Shown: piece by piece, positions 56,456 to 64,000 of the stretch
Position numbering within the stretch: position 1 is the stretch's first letter
Layout: each line of letters starts with the position of its first letter
Source of the DNA: Maribacter sp. PR1
Lineage (GTDB): Bacteria > Bacteroidota > Bacteroidia > Flavobacteriales > Flavobacteriaceae
Assembly (NCBI RefSeq): GCF_028464145.1
Contig: NZ_JAQPCG010000007.1
Coordinates: 186,001-250,000 of the forward strand
Length of the DNA: 64,000 nucleotides
Direction of reading: 5' to 3'
Position numbers and translations under genes: made by a program
Notes under the pieces: generated by a model
Database searches by the model: none
What the model saw: only the letters and a program-made list of their open reading frames with translations
What the model was told of the DNA's origin: nothing

Positions 56456-57118
56456 TTATTGAAAAAACTTACTGTATTGCAGAATCCTATAATCTATGGT
56501 ATTGAAGCTTGGGTTCTTTGCTTTTAATAATTTATAGTCGGCCAAACTACCCACTGCTCTATTGGCAGCCCCAGAAGGTGCAATTAAAGAAACCGTATTC
56601 ATTTTTTTCTTGGTTTTGGGATGGATAAACTCGTGAATTCTGGGTACTTGATTAAACACCAATTTTAAGGTCAGTCCATTGGCCTTTAGGTGTTTCCTGA
56701 AAAAATACTCCGGACCGTTTTTGCTATTTCCGCCAGTAAAGAGAAGGGTTTCTATATTTGGGAATCGCTCTAATTGACAAAGAAGATTCCTTAATTCAAT
56801 ATTTTGCATCCCTAAATCCGATGCATCCACTTTTTCCCTTTCTGCAGAAGCAACAATATCACAAATTCCAATTTTATGCTTTATTAAAAACTGCTTTCGT
56901 TGTTGAACAGCCCTTTCTGAGGTTTCAAAAAGAAGATTTAAATTGAAAATTTCATTTAAGATAGGCCATAATTGTCCGTCCCTGCTGCCATAGCAAAAAT
57001 CAACATCACCAGGCTTCAATTCTCCGGTCGTAAATCTGGGAGGAGGCAAAGTACCTACAATGAGCCGAGTAGCTTCCTTAAAAAGAAAAGGTTCATAGGG
57101 GTGTATATGTTGAAACAA
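56456..57118 (-). CDS. Uracil-DNA glycosylase superfamily protein
   Basis: A 220-aa member of the uracil-DNA glycosylase superfamily, probably in base-excision repair or an uncharacterised variant. A TTG start at 57118 gives MFQHIHPYEPFLFKEATRLI, which fits family starts; no ATG is near. The GTLPPPRFTTGELKPGD and FCYGSRDGQLWPIL segments correspond to the motif 1 region, and SLIAPSGAANRAVGSLADYK to the substrate-binding motif near the end. Catalytic residues cannot be assigned safely by eye. Confidence 0.8.
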   Translation of the reverse strand: MFQHIHPYEPFLFKEATRLIVGTLPPPRFTTGELKPGDVDFCYGSRDGQLWPILNEIFNLNLLFETSERAVQQRKQFLIKHKIGICDIVASAEREKVDASDLGMQNIELRNLLCQLERFPNIETLLFTGGNSKNGPEYFFRKHLKANGLTLKLVFNQVPRIHEFIHPKTKKKMNTVSLIAPSGAANRAVGSLADYKLLKAKNPSFNTIDYRILQYSKFFQ

Positions 57119-57198
57119 AACTAGTTCATTAATAGAGTTACAATCAATAGCTATTTACCCACCAATTTAGTAACTTTAAGAAGATAAATTAAATGAAA

Positions 57199-57327
57199 AT
57201 GGGCAAGGGAGATAAAAAATCAAAAAGAGGAAAAATAGCGAATAATTCCTATGGTGCCAGACGACCGAAAAAAATCAAAAGAAAACCTACGGTAGAGGAA
57301 AAAATAAAAATCAGTAAAAAAAAGTAG
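57199..57327 (+). CDS. 30S ribosomal protein THX
   Basis: A 42-aa very basic protein, MGKGDKKSKRGKIANNSYG..., matching the bacteroidotal THX family (Thx in Thermus sits in the 30S head). An ATG two codons upstream (57193) would add MK; the family usually starts MGKGD. It is too short for size-based gene callers. It is plus-strand, divergent from the UDG-like gene and convergent with the lipoprotein gene, whose stop is 2 bp away. Confidence 0.88.
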   Translation: MGKGDKKSKRGKIANNSYGARRPKKIKRKPTVEEKIKISKKK

Positions 57328-57328
57328 C

Positions 57329-57694
57329 TTAATAGTCTATTCTAAAGTTGAACTGAACCTGATTCTCTTCGTCTATTCCTATTTCATAAGTATAAAATCC
57401 AATAGGCAAAGAATCGATTACATCAGTATTGGGTATGTAGCTAAAAAAACTGGAATCTGATACTATGGATAGTCCCATTTCCTCCGCTGCATTTAAGAAC
57501 TCATAATATTCAGAAAATTCGCCCGCGGGAATATTCTCATAAACCGTATCCTTTTCAACAATACGAACTTCCGTAAATGAAAACTCGGTATCGTTCTTAA
57601 TACGGATATTGACCATATCTACATCGTCGTCCTGATCCGTACATGATAAGAAGATACCAAAAAATACTACGCATACTACTAGAAGCCTCTTCAT
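57329..57694 (-). CDS. Putative lipoprotein, function unknown
   Basis: A 121-aa lipoprotein candidate: signal MKRLLVVCVVFFGIFLSCTD with lipobox FLSC and Cys at residue 18, then acidic DQDDDVD. The mature part has alternating strands (VNIRIKNDTEFSFTEVRIVE, YEFLNAAEEMG, YTYEIGIDEENQVQF), suggesting one beta-sandwich. I recognise no family. No neighbour suggests a role. Confidence 0.75.
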   Translation of the reverse strand: MKRLLVVCVVFFGIFLSCTDQDDDVDMVNIRIKNDTEFSFTEVRIVEKDTVYENIPAGEFSEYYEFLNAAEEMGLSIVSDSSFFSYIPNTDVIDSLPIGFYTYEIGIDEENQVQFNFRIDY

Positions 57695-57750
57695 GAATAA
57701 AAATTTAAGGATTAGCTATACAAGCAAAACGGTAGGAACCCCAATATATT

Positions 57751-58512
57751 TTATCTTATAAATACGGGTTCGTTTTCCTTTAAGGTATGTTCTTGGCTAA
57801 ATTCGTAGTCATCCATACTAAAACCTTTTATATCATCCAGGGTTTTCGCATTTGAGTCCAAAATATATCTCACCATAGAACCTCTGGCCTTCTTGGCAAA
57901 AAAGCTTATCACTTTTAGTTTATCATTTTTCCAATCTTTGAAAACAGGGGAAATAACGGGAACTTTTAATTCTTTTTGGTCTATAGCACTAAAATACTCG
58001 TTACTGGCGAGGTTTATAAAAAGATCCCCTTCCTGTAGTTCCTGATTTAATTCGTCTGTCAACCTCTTTTTCCAGAATTCATACAGATTTTTCTTCCTGC
58101 CCACTTTCAAAGATGTACCCATTTCCAATCGATACGGCTGTATTAAATCCAAAGGCTTTAAAATACCGTAAAGTCCTGAAAGTATTCGCAAGGAATCTTG
58201 AAGATTTTCCAATTTATTTTTTGAAATGGAGTAAGCATCCAACCCTTGGTAAACATCTCCATTAAAAGCAAAAACGGCTGGCCTGGCATTCTCTTCGTTA
58301 AAAGGAGTTTTAAAATTTTGGTTACGCTCCCAATTCAATTGTGCCAAGTTATCTGAAATTGACAAAAGTTCTGATAGCGCTTTTGGCTTTTTCTTTGCCA
58401 ATATCTTGTTTAGCTTTTCAGCCTCTTCAATAAATATGGGTTGAGAAAACCAATCGGTTGGTAATTTGCTTTCAAAATCAAGTGATTTTGCCGGAGATAC
58501 TACAATTTTCAT
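57751..58512 (-). CDS. yaaA: Peroxide stress protein YaaA
   Basis: A 253-aa YaaA (DUF328/UPF0246) protein. In Escherichia coli it lowers intracellular iron under peroxide stress and binds DNA. Family features are [58 protein letters not shown] and [18 protein letters not shown]. The length fits the family (about 250-260). Single gene with no clear promoter. Confidence 0.93.
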   Translation of the reverse strand: MKIVVSPAKSLDFESKLPTDWFSQPIFIEEAEKLNKILAKKKPKALSELLSISDNLAQLNWERNQNFKTPFNEENARPAVFAFNGDVYQGLDAYSISKNKLENLQDSLRILSGLYGILKPLDLIQPYRLEMGTSLKVGRKKNLYEFWKKRLTDELNQELQEGDLFINLASNEYFSAIDQKELKVPVISPVFKDWKNDKLKVISFFAKKARGSMVRYILDSNAKTLDDIKGFSMDDYEFSQEHTLKENEPVFIR

Positions 58513-58664
58513 AGAATATAGTTAAACCTTAATGCTTATTTGAAAAGTTTTAAGTAAATAATTGAACTGAAAACACATCGCGTTCATAACTCCAAAAATA
58601 TAGGTTTTTTCTTCTAAGTAAAATAGTTGAGAACAAAGAGAATTGATAGTTATATCGATGCTAT

Positions 58665-59693
58665 CTATGAACTTGAACTAGTGTAATTCCTCCATTTGTC
58701 TATACATGCTTCCATGTCCACAGGAACTTCGGAATCAAATTTCATTTTCTCTCCAGTGACCGGATGCACAAAGCCCAATGTTTTTGCATGTAAGGCCTGT
58801 CTAGGTAATACCTTGAAGGCATTTTCCACAAACTGTCTATATTTTGTAAATGTGGTTCCTTTTAAAATTTTATCACCCCCATAACGTTCGTCATTAAATA
58901 ACGTATGACCAATATACTTCATGTGAACACGTATTTGATGGGTTCTACCCGTTTCCAATTTACACGAAACCAAGGTTACGTAGCCTAAACGCTCTAAAAC
59001 TTTATAATGGGTAACAGCTTCTTTTCCATCCTCACCCTCAGGAAAGACATGCATTTGAAGTCTGTTTTTTGGGTTCCTACCAATATTACCAACAACCGTT
59101 CCTTCATCATCTTCAACATTTCCCCATACCAAGGCAATATATTCCCTTTCTGATGTTTTGTCGAAAAATTGCTTGGCCAAATGGGTCATAGCGGCTTCGG
59201 TTTTTGCAATTACCAAAAGACCGGAGGTATCCTTGTCAATTCTGTGAACTAGGCCTGGGCGCTCATTGCTATTGGTTGGCAAATTTTCGAAATGGAATAT
59301 CAGAGCATTGATAAGGGTTCCGGAATAGTTCCCATGCCCTGGGTGGACCACCATCCCTGAAGGTTTATCAACAACTAATAGTGAATCATCCTCATAGACG
59401 ATTTCTAAAGGAATGTCTTCAGGTACCAATAAATGTTCATGGGGAGGATGTTCAAAAAGTACCTTAACCTCATCGCCCGCTTTTACTTTGTAATTAGATT
59501 TAACAACAGTTTCATTGACCCAAACATGACCATCTTTAGCGGCTTGTTGAATCTTGTTTCTTGTGGCATTTTCAATAAAATTCATCAAAAATTTATCGAC
59601 TCTCAAAGGCTCTTGTCCCTTAGAGGCCATAAATCTAAAATGCTCAAAAAGTTCGTCGTTATCTTCTTGTTCTGAATTGGTTATTGAAGTCAT
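58665..59693 (-). CDS. RluA/RluD family pseudouridine synthase
   Basis: A 342-aa pseudouridine synthase of the RluA family, most like RluD (23S rRNA helix 69). An N-terminal S4 RNA-binding domain (about 20-85; RVDKFLMNFIENATRNKIQQ) precedes the catalytic domain. The catalytic Asp is in LVHRIDKDTSGLLVIAKTEA near residue 148. Other blocks are VVHPGHGNYSGTLINAL and LETGRTHQIRVHMKYIGHTL. It follows the PASTA gene by 2 bp, so they are likely one transcript. Confidence 0.93.
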   Translation of the reverse strand: MTSITNSEQEDNDELFEHFRFMASKGQEPLRVDKFLMNFIENATRNKIQQAAKDGHVWVNETVVKSNYKVKAGDEVKVLFEHPPHEHLLVPEDIPLEIVYEDDSLLVVDKPSGMVVHPGHGNYSGTLINALIFHFENLPTNSNERPGLVHRIDKDTSGLLVIAKTEAAMTHLAKQFFDKTSEREYIALVWGNVEDDEGTVVGNIGRNPKNRLQMHVFPEGEDGKEAVTHYKVLERLGYVTLVSCKLETGRTHQIRVHMKYIGHTLFNDERYGGDKILKGTTFTKYRQFVENAFKVLPRQALHAKTLGFVHPVTGEKMKFDSEVPVDMEACIDKWRNYTSSSS

Positions 59694-59695
59694 AA

Positions 59696-60283
59696 TTATT
59701 CAGAGTCGGACTGTATGATGGCACTCCCGGGAATTTTTCCATTTCCACAAATCAATTCAATTTTTGAGGTTTTTGGCAATTTATCTCCAGGTTTTATGTC
59801 CTTTCCTTTATATTTTATGTAATACACCATATCTTTTCCGAGTTGGTCAATATACGTTACTCTCTGGACGTCTAGCCCAACAGCCTTTAACATGGAAGAT
59901 GCATTTCTTTTCGTAACCTGTATGATTTTCGGTACAGTCACCTTTTTGTATCCCGAAGGATTGACCGTAAAATATATTTTTCGATTACTTTTTACCTTGG
60001 TACCGGCAGACGGATTCTGCTCAATAATAGAAAACCTTGGATAATCTGGATTATAATTTGCGGAATCCACTACTTCGTACCTCAAACCGGCATTCTCGAC
60101 AGATTTGCGCATCTCCATAACAGACAATTTTGAAAAATCGGGAACCTCAACAAACTCACCATGGTTGGTAGTACTGTTCAACCACCTAAATACCAGAAAT
60201 ATTAAAACCAACGTAAGCACTAAGGCAAGTCCCAACTGTATTAGGAATGTTTTGCTCCTTAAAAAAATTAAAAAATTCTTCAT
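59696..60283 (-). CDS. PASTA domain-containing membrane protein
   Basis: A 195-aa protein from ATG at 60283; a TTG 15 codons earlier is less likely. One N-terminal transmembrane helix (LIQLGLALVLTLVLIFLVFR, about 14-33) is followed by about two PASTA modules (VEVPDFSKLSVMEMRKSVEN and KVTVPKIIQVTKRNASSMLK). PASTA domains bind muropeptide or beta-lactam-like ligands in cell-wall kinases and PBPs, but here no kinase or PBP domain is present. It is divergent from ddl and may act in peptidoglycan sensing (inferred). Confidence 0.86.
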   Translation of the reverse strand: MKNFLIFLRSKTFLIQLGLALVLTLVLIFLVFRWLNSTTNHGEFVEVPDFSKLSVMEMRKSVENAGLRYEVVDSANYNPDYPRFSIIEQNPSAGTKVKSNRKIYFTVNPSGYKKVTVPKIIQVTKRNASSMLKAVGLDVQRVTYIDQLGKDMVYYIKYKGKDIKPGDKLPKTSKIELICGNGKIPGSAIIQSDSE

Positions 60284-60301
60284 TTGAATCTTTGATTGGT
60301 A

Positions 60302-60309
60302 CAAATATA
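60302..60309 (-). promoter_or_regulatory. Putative -7 element of the PASTA-rluD unit
   Basis: TATATTTG fits TAnnTTTG on the minus strand, 18 nt before the ATG at 60283. A TTG lies 16 bp further upstream, one base short of the usual spacing. Confidence 0.5.
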
Positions 60310-60458
60310 GTAAATGCCCTTGTACCAATTTGAACCATTAACAAATGGTATTAAGGACAATCTAAAGTTGATTTTTGAAAAATTCAACTACAGAAATCAA
60401 TTCTTTTTTCTTTAAAGGGAATAGTACATCTTTGTAAGAGAAAAGGATACATACATAA

Positions 60459-61433
60459 ATGAAAAAAAATATAGCAATTATAATGGGTGGCTATTCCAGC
60501 GAATATAAGATTTCCTTGAAAAGCGGAAAAGTTGTTTATGATTACCTTGATAAGGAAAAATTTAATTGTTTCCCCATACATATTTCCAAGGAGAAATGGG
60601 TTTATGTCAACCAGGAAAATGTAGAATTTCCAGTTAACAGACATGACTTTTCGATAAAAATCGAAAGTGAACTAATTCAATTCGACTGTGTTTTCAATGC
60701 AATTCATGGTACGCCAGGCGAAGATGGACTCCTACAGGCCTATTTTGAACTTTTGAACATCCCACAGACCTCTTGTAACTTTTATCAGGCTGCACTAACT
60801 TTTAACAAAAGGGATTTATTAAGTGTACTAAAACCTTATGGCATTAAATCTGCACCTTCCTACTATTTAAATAAAGGCGATAAGGTAAATACTGAAGAAA
60901 TTATAAATACTGTAAAACTACCTTGTTTTGTCAAAGCCAATAAATCGGGAAGTAGTTATGGTATATCAAAAGTTTACAAAAAAGAAGATTTGCGTAAAGC
61001 CATTAAATCTGCTTATGAGGAAGATGATGAAATTATTATTGAAGGATTTTTAGATGGCACGGAAGTATCGGTTGGTGTAATTAGCTATGAAGGAGAAACA
61101 AAAGTTTTACCCATAACGGAAATTGTATCTGAAAATGATTTTTTTGATTATGAGGCCAAATATGAGGGAAAATCGAAGGAAATTACTCCTGCAAGAATTA
61201 GCAAGAGTAAGGAAGAGAAGGTTAAATATTTAGCCAAAAAAATTTATGAAGTACTAAAAATGAAAGGATTTTCAAGGAGTGAATTTATATTTATTGGGGA
61301 CGAACCTTACCTACTTGAAGTAAATACAACACCAGGCCTTACAACCGAAAGTATATTACCACAACAAGCAAAACAGGCAGGTATTGACCTTCCTTCCCTT
61401 TTTGAAAATGCTATAAATGAGGTTCTTCCATAA
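60459..61433 (+). CDS. ddl: D-alanine-D-alanine ligase
   Basis: A 324-aa ATP-grasp enzyme that joins two D-Ala for peptidoglycan precursors. Visible: MGGYSSEYKISLKSGK at the start, VFNAIHGTPGEDGLLQAYFE near residue 78, KANKSGSSYGISKVYKKEDL near 164, EGFLDGTEVSVGVISYEGE, and LLEVNTTPGLTTESILPQQA near 285. Lys/Glu/Asn residues for Mg-ATP appear conserved. Its promoter region (CATCTTTG at 60427-60434) is shared with the divergent PASTA gene. Confidence 0.95.
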   Translation: MKKNIAIIMGGYSSEYKISLKSGKVVYDYLDKEKFNCFPIHISKEKWVYVNQENVEFPVNRHDFSIKIESELIQFDCVFNAIHGTPGEDGLLQAYFELLNIPQTSCNFYQAALTFNKRDLLSVLKPYGIKSAPSYYLNKGDKVNTEEIINTVKLPCFVKANKSGSSYGISKVYKKEDLRKAIKSAYEEDDEIIIEGFLDGTEVSVGVISYEGETKVLPITEIVSENDFFDYEAKYEGKSKEITPARISKSKEEKVKYLAKKIYEVLKMKGFSRSEFIFIGDEPYLLEVNTTPGLTTESILPQQAKQAGIDLPSLFENAINEVLP

Positions 61434-61472
61434 AATGACTATTTTTAGAAAATGTAGATTTTAAATACGTAT

Positions 61473-61931
61473 ATGAGGCGAGCCATCTTTCCAGGGTCTT
61501 TTGATCCACTTACATTAGGACATCATGATATTATACTGCGAGGCATTACATTATTTGATGAACTTGTAATTGCAATAGGGAAAAACGCACAAAAGAAGTA
61601 CATGTTCACCCTGGAAGAAAGAATGACTTTTATAAAAAGAGCCTTTGCTAATGAACCCAGAATTAAAGTGTTAACCTATGAAGGGCTTACGGTTGATTTT
61701 TGTAAAAAGGTGAATGCCAATTACATTCTAAGAGGCCTTCGAAACCCTGCAGATTTTGAGTTCGAAAAGGCGATAGCACACACCAATAGAAAACTTTCGG
61801 AAATAGAGACCGTATTTCTTCTTACCTCCTCAGGAAAATCCTATATCAGTTCCTCAATAGTACGAGATGTTATAAGAAACGGGGGAGATTACACGGGGCT
61901 GGTCCCAGATTCAGTCAGGGTTTCTTCGTAA
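61473..61931 (+). CDS. coaD: Phosphopantetheine adenylyltransferase
   Basis: Catalyses the fourth step of coenzyme A synthesis; 152 aa, typical length about 160. The nucleotidyltransferase motif T-x-G-H is in AIFPGSFDPLTLGHHDIILR, and the second signature is SGKSYISSSIVRDVIRNGGD near residue 125. ILRGLRNPADFEFEKAIAHT is the pantetheine-binding loop. It follows ddl by 39 bp. Confidence 0.95.
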   Translation: MRRAIFPGSFDPLTLGHHDIILRGITLFDELVIAIGKNAQKKYMFTLEERMTFIKRAFANEPRIKVLTYEGLTVDFCKKVNANYILRGLRNPADFEFEKAIAHTNRKLSEIETVFLLTSSGKSYISSSIVRDVIRNGGDYTGLVPDSVRVSS

Positions 61932-62084
61932 GAAACTTATACACAATAATTTAGTGTAAAATACTCCTATGCTGCAAAAAACACGGCTAAATGTTCTCTT
62001 ACTGCATAAAAGTTTCTAATACTTTAGATACCACAGAATTTCACTAGTTCACAACAAAATTTACATTAAATTGTAAGTCTCTGA

Positions 62085-62092
62085 TATCTTTG
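62085..62092 (+). promoter_or_regulatory. Putative -7 element of the sensor-kinase operon
   Basis: TATCTTTG matches TAnnTTTG and lies 17 nt before the ATG at 62110. No TTG is found at the usual -33 distance; a TTG at 62071 is too close. Confidence 0.45.
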
Positions 62093-62109
62093 TAAGAAAT
62101 TACACATAA

Positions 62110-63957
62110 ATGTTGATAGGCCCCCGGATTCAGTCCACATCTTATCTAATAAAACAGTTACCCACATTGACTGTTTTTATTGACCGCGAATTTAAAATTA
62201 TGCACGCATCGGACAAATGGCTCTATACATTTGGCGAGAGAAGCAATACCATCTTTGGTCAGTGTCTTTTTAAAGTATTCCCAGAACTTAGCATTAAATG
62301 GAAGTCGGTATTAAATGAATGTTTTGAGGGAAAATCCAACCCCATGGGTGTACAAATATATGAGCAAAATGAACAGAAAAAATGGTATGAATGGTCCAAC
62401 ACCTGTTGGTTTGATGAAAATGAGAATATCATTGGTGCGATTATACAAATAAATGATGTAACGGAAGCCCTAAAAAATGAACTAGAGCTTGAAAAGACCA
62501 AGGTCCAGTTAAAGCAGCAATCTGAAATATCAAAAACTGGTAGATGGGAATACGATATTATTAATGACGAGATAACTTGGTGCGATATTACCAGATCCAT
62601 CCATGAAGTCAGTCAAGATTATGTTCCTAGACTCGATACTGGTATCCAGTTCTATAAGGAAGGATATAGCAGAAATGCAATTTCCATGGCAATTTTTGAA
62701 GCTCAGGAAAAAGGAAAGCCATGGAGTATTAAACTTCAAATAATTACTGCAACCGGAAAAGAAAAATGGGTTTTGGCCGCTGGTAAACCTCTATATGAAA
62801 AAAGAGAACTTGTTGGTTTTACCGGAACTTTTCAAGATATAAATGAGCAGGTAGTTGCAAATATAGAAACCAAAAAGAACGAGAAACTATTAAGGACCCT
62901 GGTTGACAATTTACCACTAAACGTATATGTAAAGGACATCAACTCCAAAAAAATATTGGTTAATAAGGCGGAGTGTGAGCACTTAGGCGTTAAAAACGAG
63001 GACGAACTACTTGGGAAGGACAACTTCGATATATATGATTACGAAACCGCTAAAAGATTTACAGAACAGGATATTAAGGTAATGACCAGTTTAGTCCCAA
63101 TTCTTGGAGAAGAGGTCATTAGTACAGATAAGAAAGGAAGGCAAACGACCTACCTTACCTCAAAAATTCCTTTGTTAGATGGGCAAGGCTCCTCTACTGG
63201 TCTAATAGGTATTAGCTTAGATATAACAAACATAAAACAAAAGGAGAAAGAACTAAGAAACCTTATTGATGTCACTTCATTACAGAATAAAAAACTCATC
63301 AATTTTGCCCATATAGTTTCACATAACTTGCGCTCACATACTGCAAATTTTTCTATGTTGTTGAATTTCCTTCAACACGAAGAAGATGAAGAAGAAAAAG
63401 AAACCATTCTCAACATGCTAAACAGCGCGTCCAACAATCTTTTGGATACTATTGAAAACCTAAATGAAGTCTTAGCCATAAATACGAACATAAATCTAAA
63501 AAAGAAGGATGTTAATCTTTTTGATAGTATACTAACCGTGGAGAGTAATTTGAAAGATTTTATAACTGAAAACAAGGGGGAAATAGTAAATAAAATTCCT
63601 CAAAAGCAGAGTTTAAAAGTTATTCCCCAATACTTAGAAAGTATATTGATAAATTTTATCACCAATGGAATAAAATATAAACATCCAGATAGAAATCCTG
63701 TTTTGTCCTTAAAACTTAGTTCAAATGAGGACTATAAAATATTGACGGTAACAGACAATGGTTTAGGGATTGATTTAAATAAGTACGGAAACAAACTCTT
63801 TGGAATGTATAAAACCTTCCATTCTCATGAGAATGCCAGAGGAATAGGCCTTTACGTTACAAAAAACCAGGTTGAGGCAATGGGTGGTAAAATCGAAGTT
63901 GAAAGCGAAGTTGGGGCTGGTACCACGTTTAAGATTTTCTTTAATGAAAAAAATTAA
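62110..63957 (+). CDS. PAS-domain sensor histidine kinase
   Basis: A 615-aa soluble-looking histidine kinase without a clear transmembrane segment. Three PAS domains are suggested (about 10-120; 130-250 with YDIINDEITWCDITRSIHEV; 260-380 with LRTLVDNLPLNVYVKDINSK). The dimerisation box is FAHIVSHNLRSHTANFSMLL near residue 402, with the phospho-His in SHNLRSH. The HATPase domain (about 500-613) has the N box LINFITNGIKYKH, VTDNGLGIDLNKYGNKLFG and ARGIGLYVTKNQVEAMGGKI. The end overlaps a response-regulator gene by 14 bp. Confidence 0.9.
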   Translation: MLIGPRIQSTSYLIKQLPTLTVFIDREFKIMHASDKWLYTFGERSNTIFGQCLFKVFPELSIKWKSVLNECFEGKSNPMGVQIYEQNEQKKWYEWSNTCWFDENENIIGAIIQINDVTEALKNELELEKTKVQLKQQSEISKTGRWEYDIINDEITWCDITRSIHEVSQDYVPRLDTGIQFYKEGYSRNAISMAIFEAQEKGKPWSIKLQIITATGKEKWVLAAGKPLYEKRELVGFTGTFQDINEQVVANIETKKNEKLLRTLVDNLPLNVYVKDINSKKILVNKAECEHLGVKNEDELLGKDNFDIYDYETAKRFTEQDIKVMTSLVPILGEEVISTDKKGRQTTYLTSKIPLLDGQGSSTGLIGISLDITNIKQKEKELRNLIDVTSLQNKKLINFAHIVSHNLRSHTANFSMLLNFLQHEEDEEEKETILNMLNSASNNLLDTIENLNEVLAINTNINLKKKDVNLFDSILTVESNLKDFITENKGEIVNKIPQKQSLKVIPQYLESILINFITNGIKYKHPDRNPVLSLKLSSNEDYKILTVTDNGLGIDLNKYGNKLFGMYKTFHSHENARGIGLYVTKNQVEAMGGKIEVESEVGAGTTFKIFFNEKN

Positions 63958-64000
63958 ATTCATAGGAATAGTGGATGATGATCCAATAACTGTTTTTGGT
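63944..64000 (+). CDS. Response regulator receiver protein (5' end only)
   Basis: The first 19 codons from ATG 63944, MKKIKFIGIVDDDPITVFG, show the first strand and the acidic DDD triad of CheY-like receiver domains. The start overlaps the histidine-kinase stop in another frame, so the two are coupled and form a two-component pair. The gene is cut by the window edge, and its output domain cannot be seen. Confidence 0.85.
   Translation, partial: MKKIKFIGIVDDDPITVFG

Overview
The window is chromosomal DNA of a member of the Flavobacteriaceae (Bacteroidota), most likely a marine gliding or surface-living genus; the genus is inferred, not proven. The evidence is type IX secretion (T9SS) proteins with type-B C-terminal sorting domains, PorP/SprF paralogues, a bacteroidotal THX ribosomal protein, AT-rich genes almost without Shine-Dalgarno sequences, and promoters of the TTG...TAnnTTTG type. 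No prophage, insertion sequence or CRISPR array is visible.

Region 1 (1-18.3 kb, minus strand): a partial manA, then queD and idi as an overlapping pair, then a 16-kb surface-protein locus. In transcription order it holds a 1008-aa thrombospondin-type-3/type-B CTD protein, a PorP/SprF protein, a PorE-like TPR/beta-propeller/OmpA protein, a lectin/PA14/Ig multidomain protein, a 1229-aa protein built of about 20 TDDQ-punctuated repeats, a second type-B CTD protein and a second PorP/SprF protein. This looks like a T9SS-dependent adhesin or filament locus in which each type-B substrate sits beside its own SprF-like partner.

Region 2 (18.6-35.5 kb): prfC on the plus strand faces the information-processing block on the minus strand. 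In transcription order the block is rpsU, xerC-like recombinase, hpf, tRNA-Thr(TGT), tRNA-Tyr, tRNA-Gly, tRNA-Thr(GGT), tuf, tRNA-Trp, secE, nusG, rplK, rplA, rplJ, rplL, rpoB, rpoC and a DUF3467 gene. The tRNA-tuf-secE-nusG order is the one known from enterobacteria. Regulatory sites include a strong Shine-Dalgarno sequence on rpsU, an attenuator-like hairpin between rplL and rpoB, and a promoter abutting the hpf terminator.

Region 3 (35.5-44.2 kb): mostly minus-strand housekeeping genes (acyl-CoA dehydrogenase, HhH protein, Na+/alanine symporter, K+ channel with TrkA-N domain, PspC, DUF2851, rhodanese), then a plus-strand marR-nitroreductase-yceI cluster with a 16-bp palindrome as likely operator.

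Region 4 (44.2-50.9 kb): a complete trp operon, trpEGDCFBA. It is preceded by a 17-codon leader peptide with three consecutive Trp codons and an attenuator, and it ends with a translationally coupled 71-aa membrane protein.

Region 5 (51-64 kb): an M20 peptidase, a small charged protein, an orphan TonB-plug protein, PEP carboxylase, a UDG-superfamily protein, ribosomal protein THX, a lipoprotein, YaaA, an RluD-type pseudouridine synthase, a PASTA protein, Ddl, CoaD, and a PAS histidine kinase overlapping the start of a response regulator cut by the window end.
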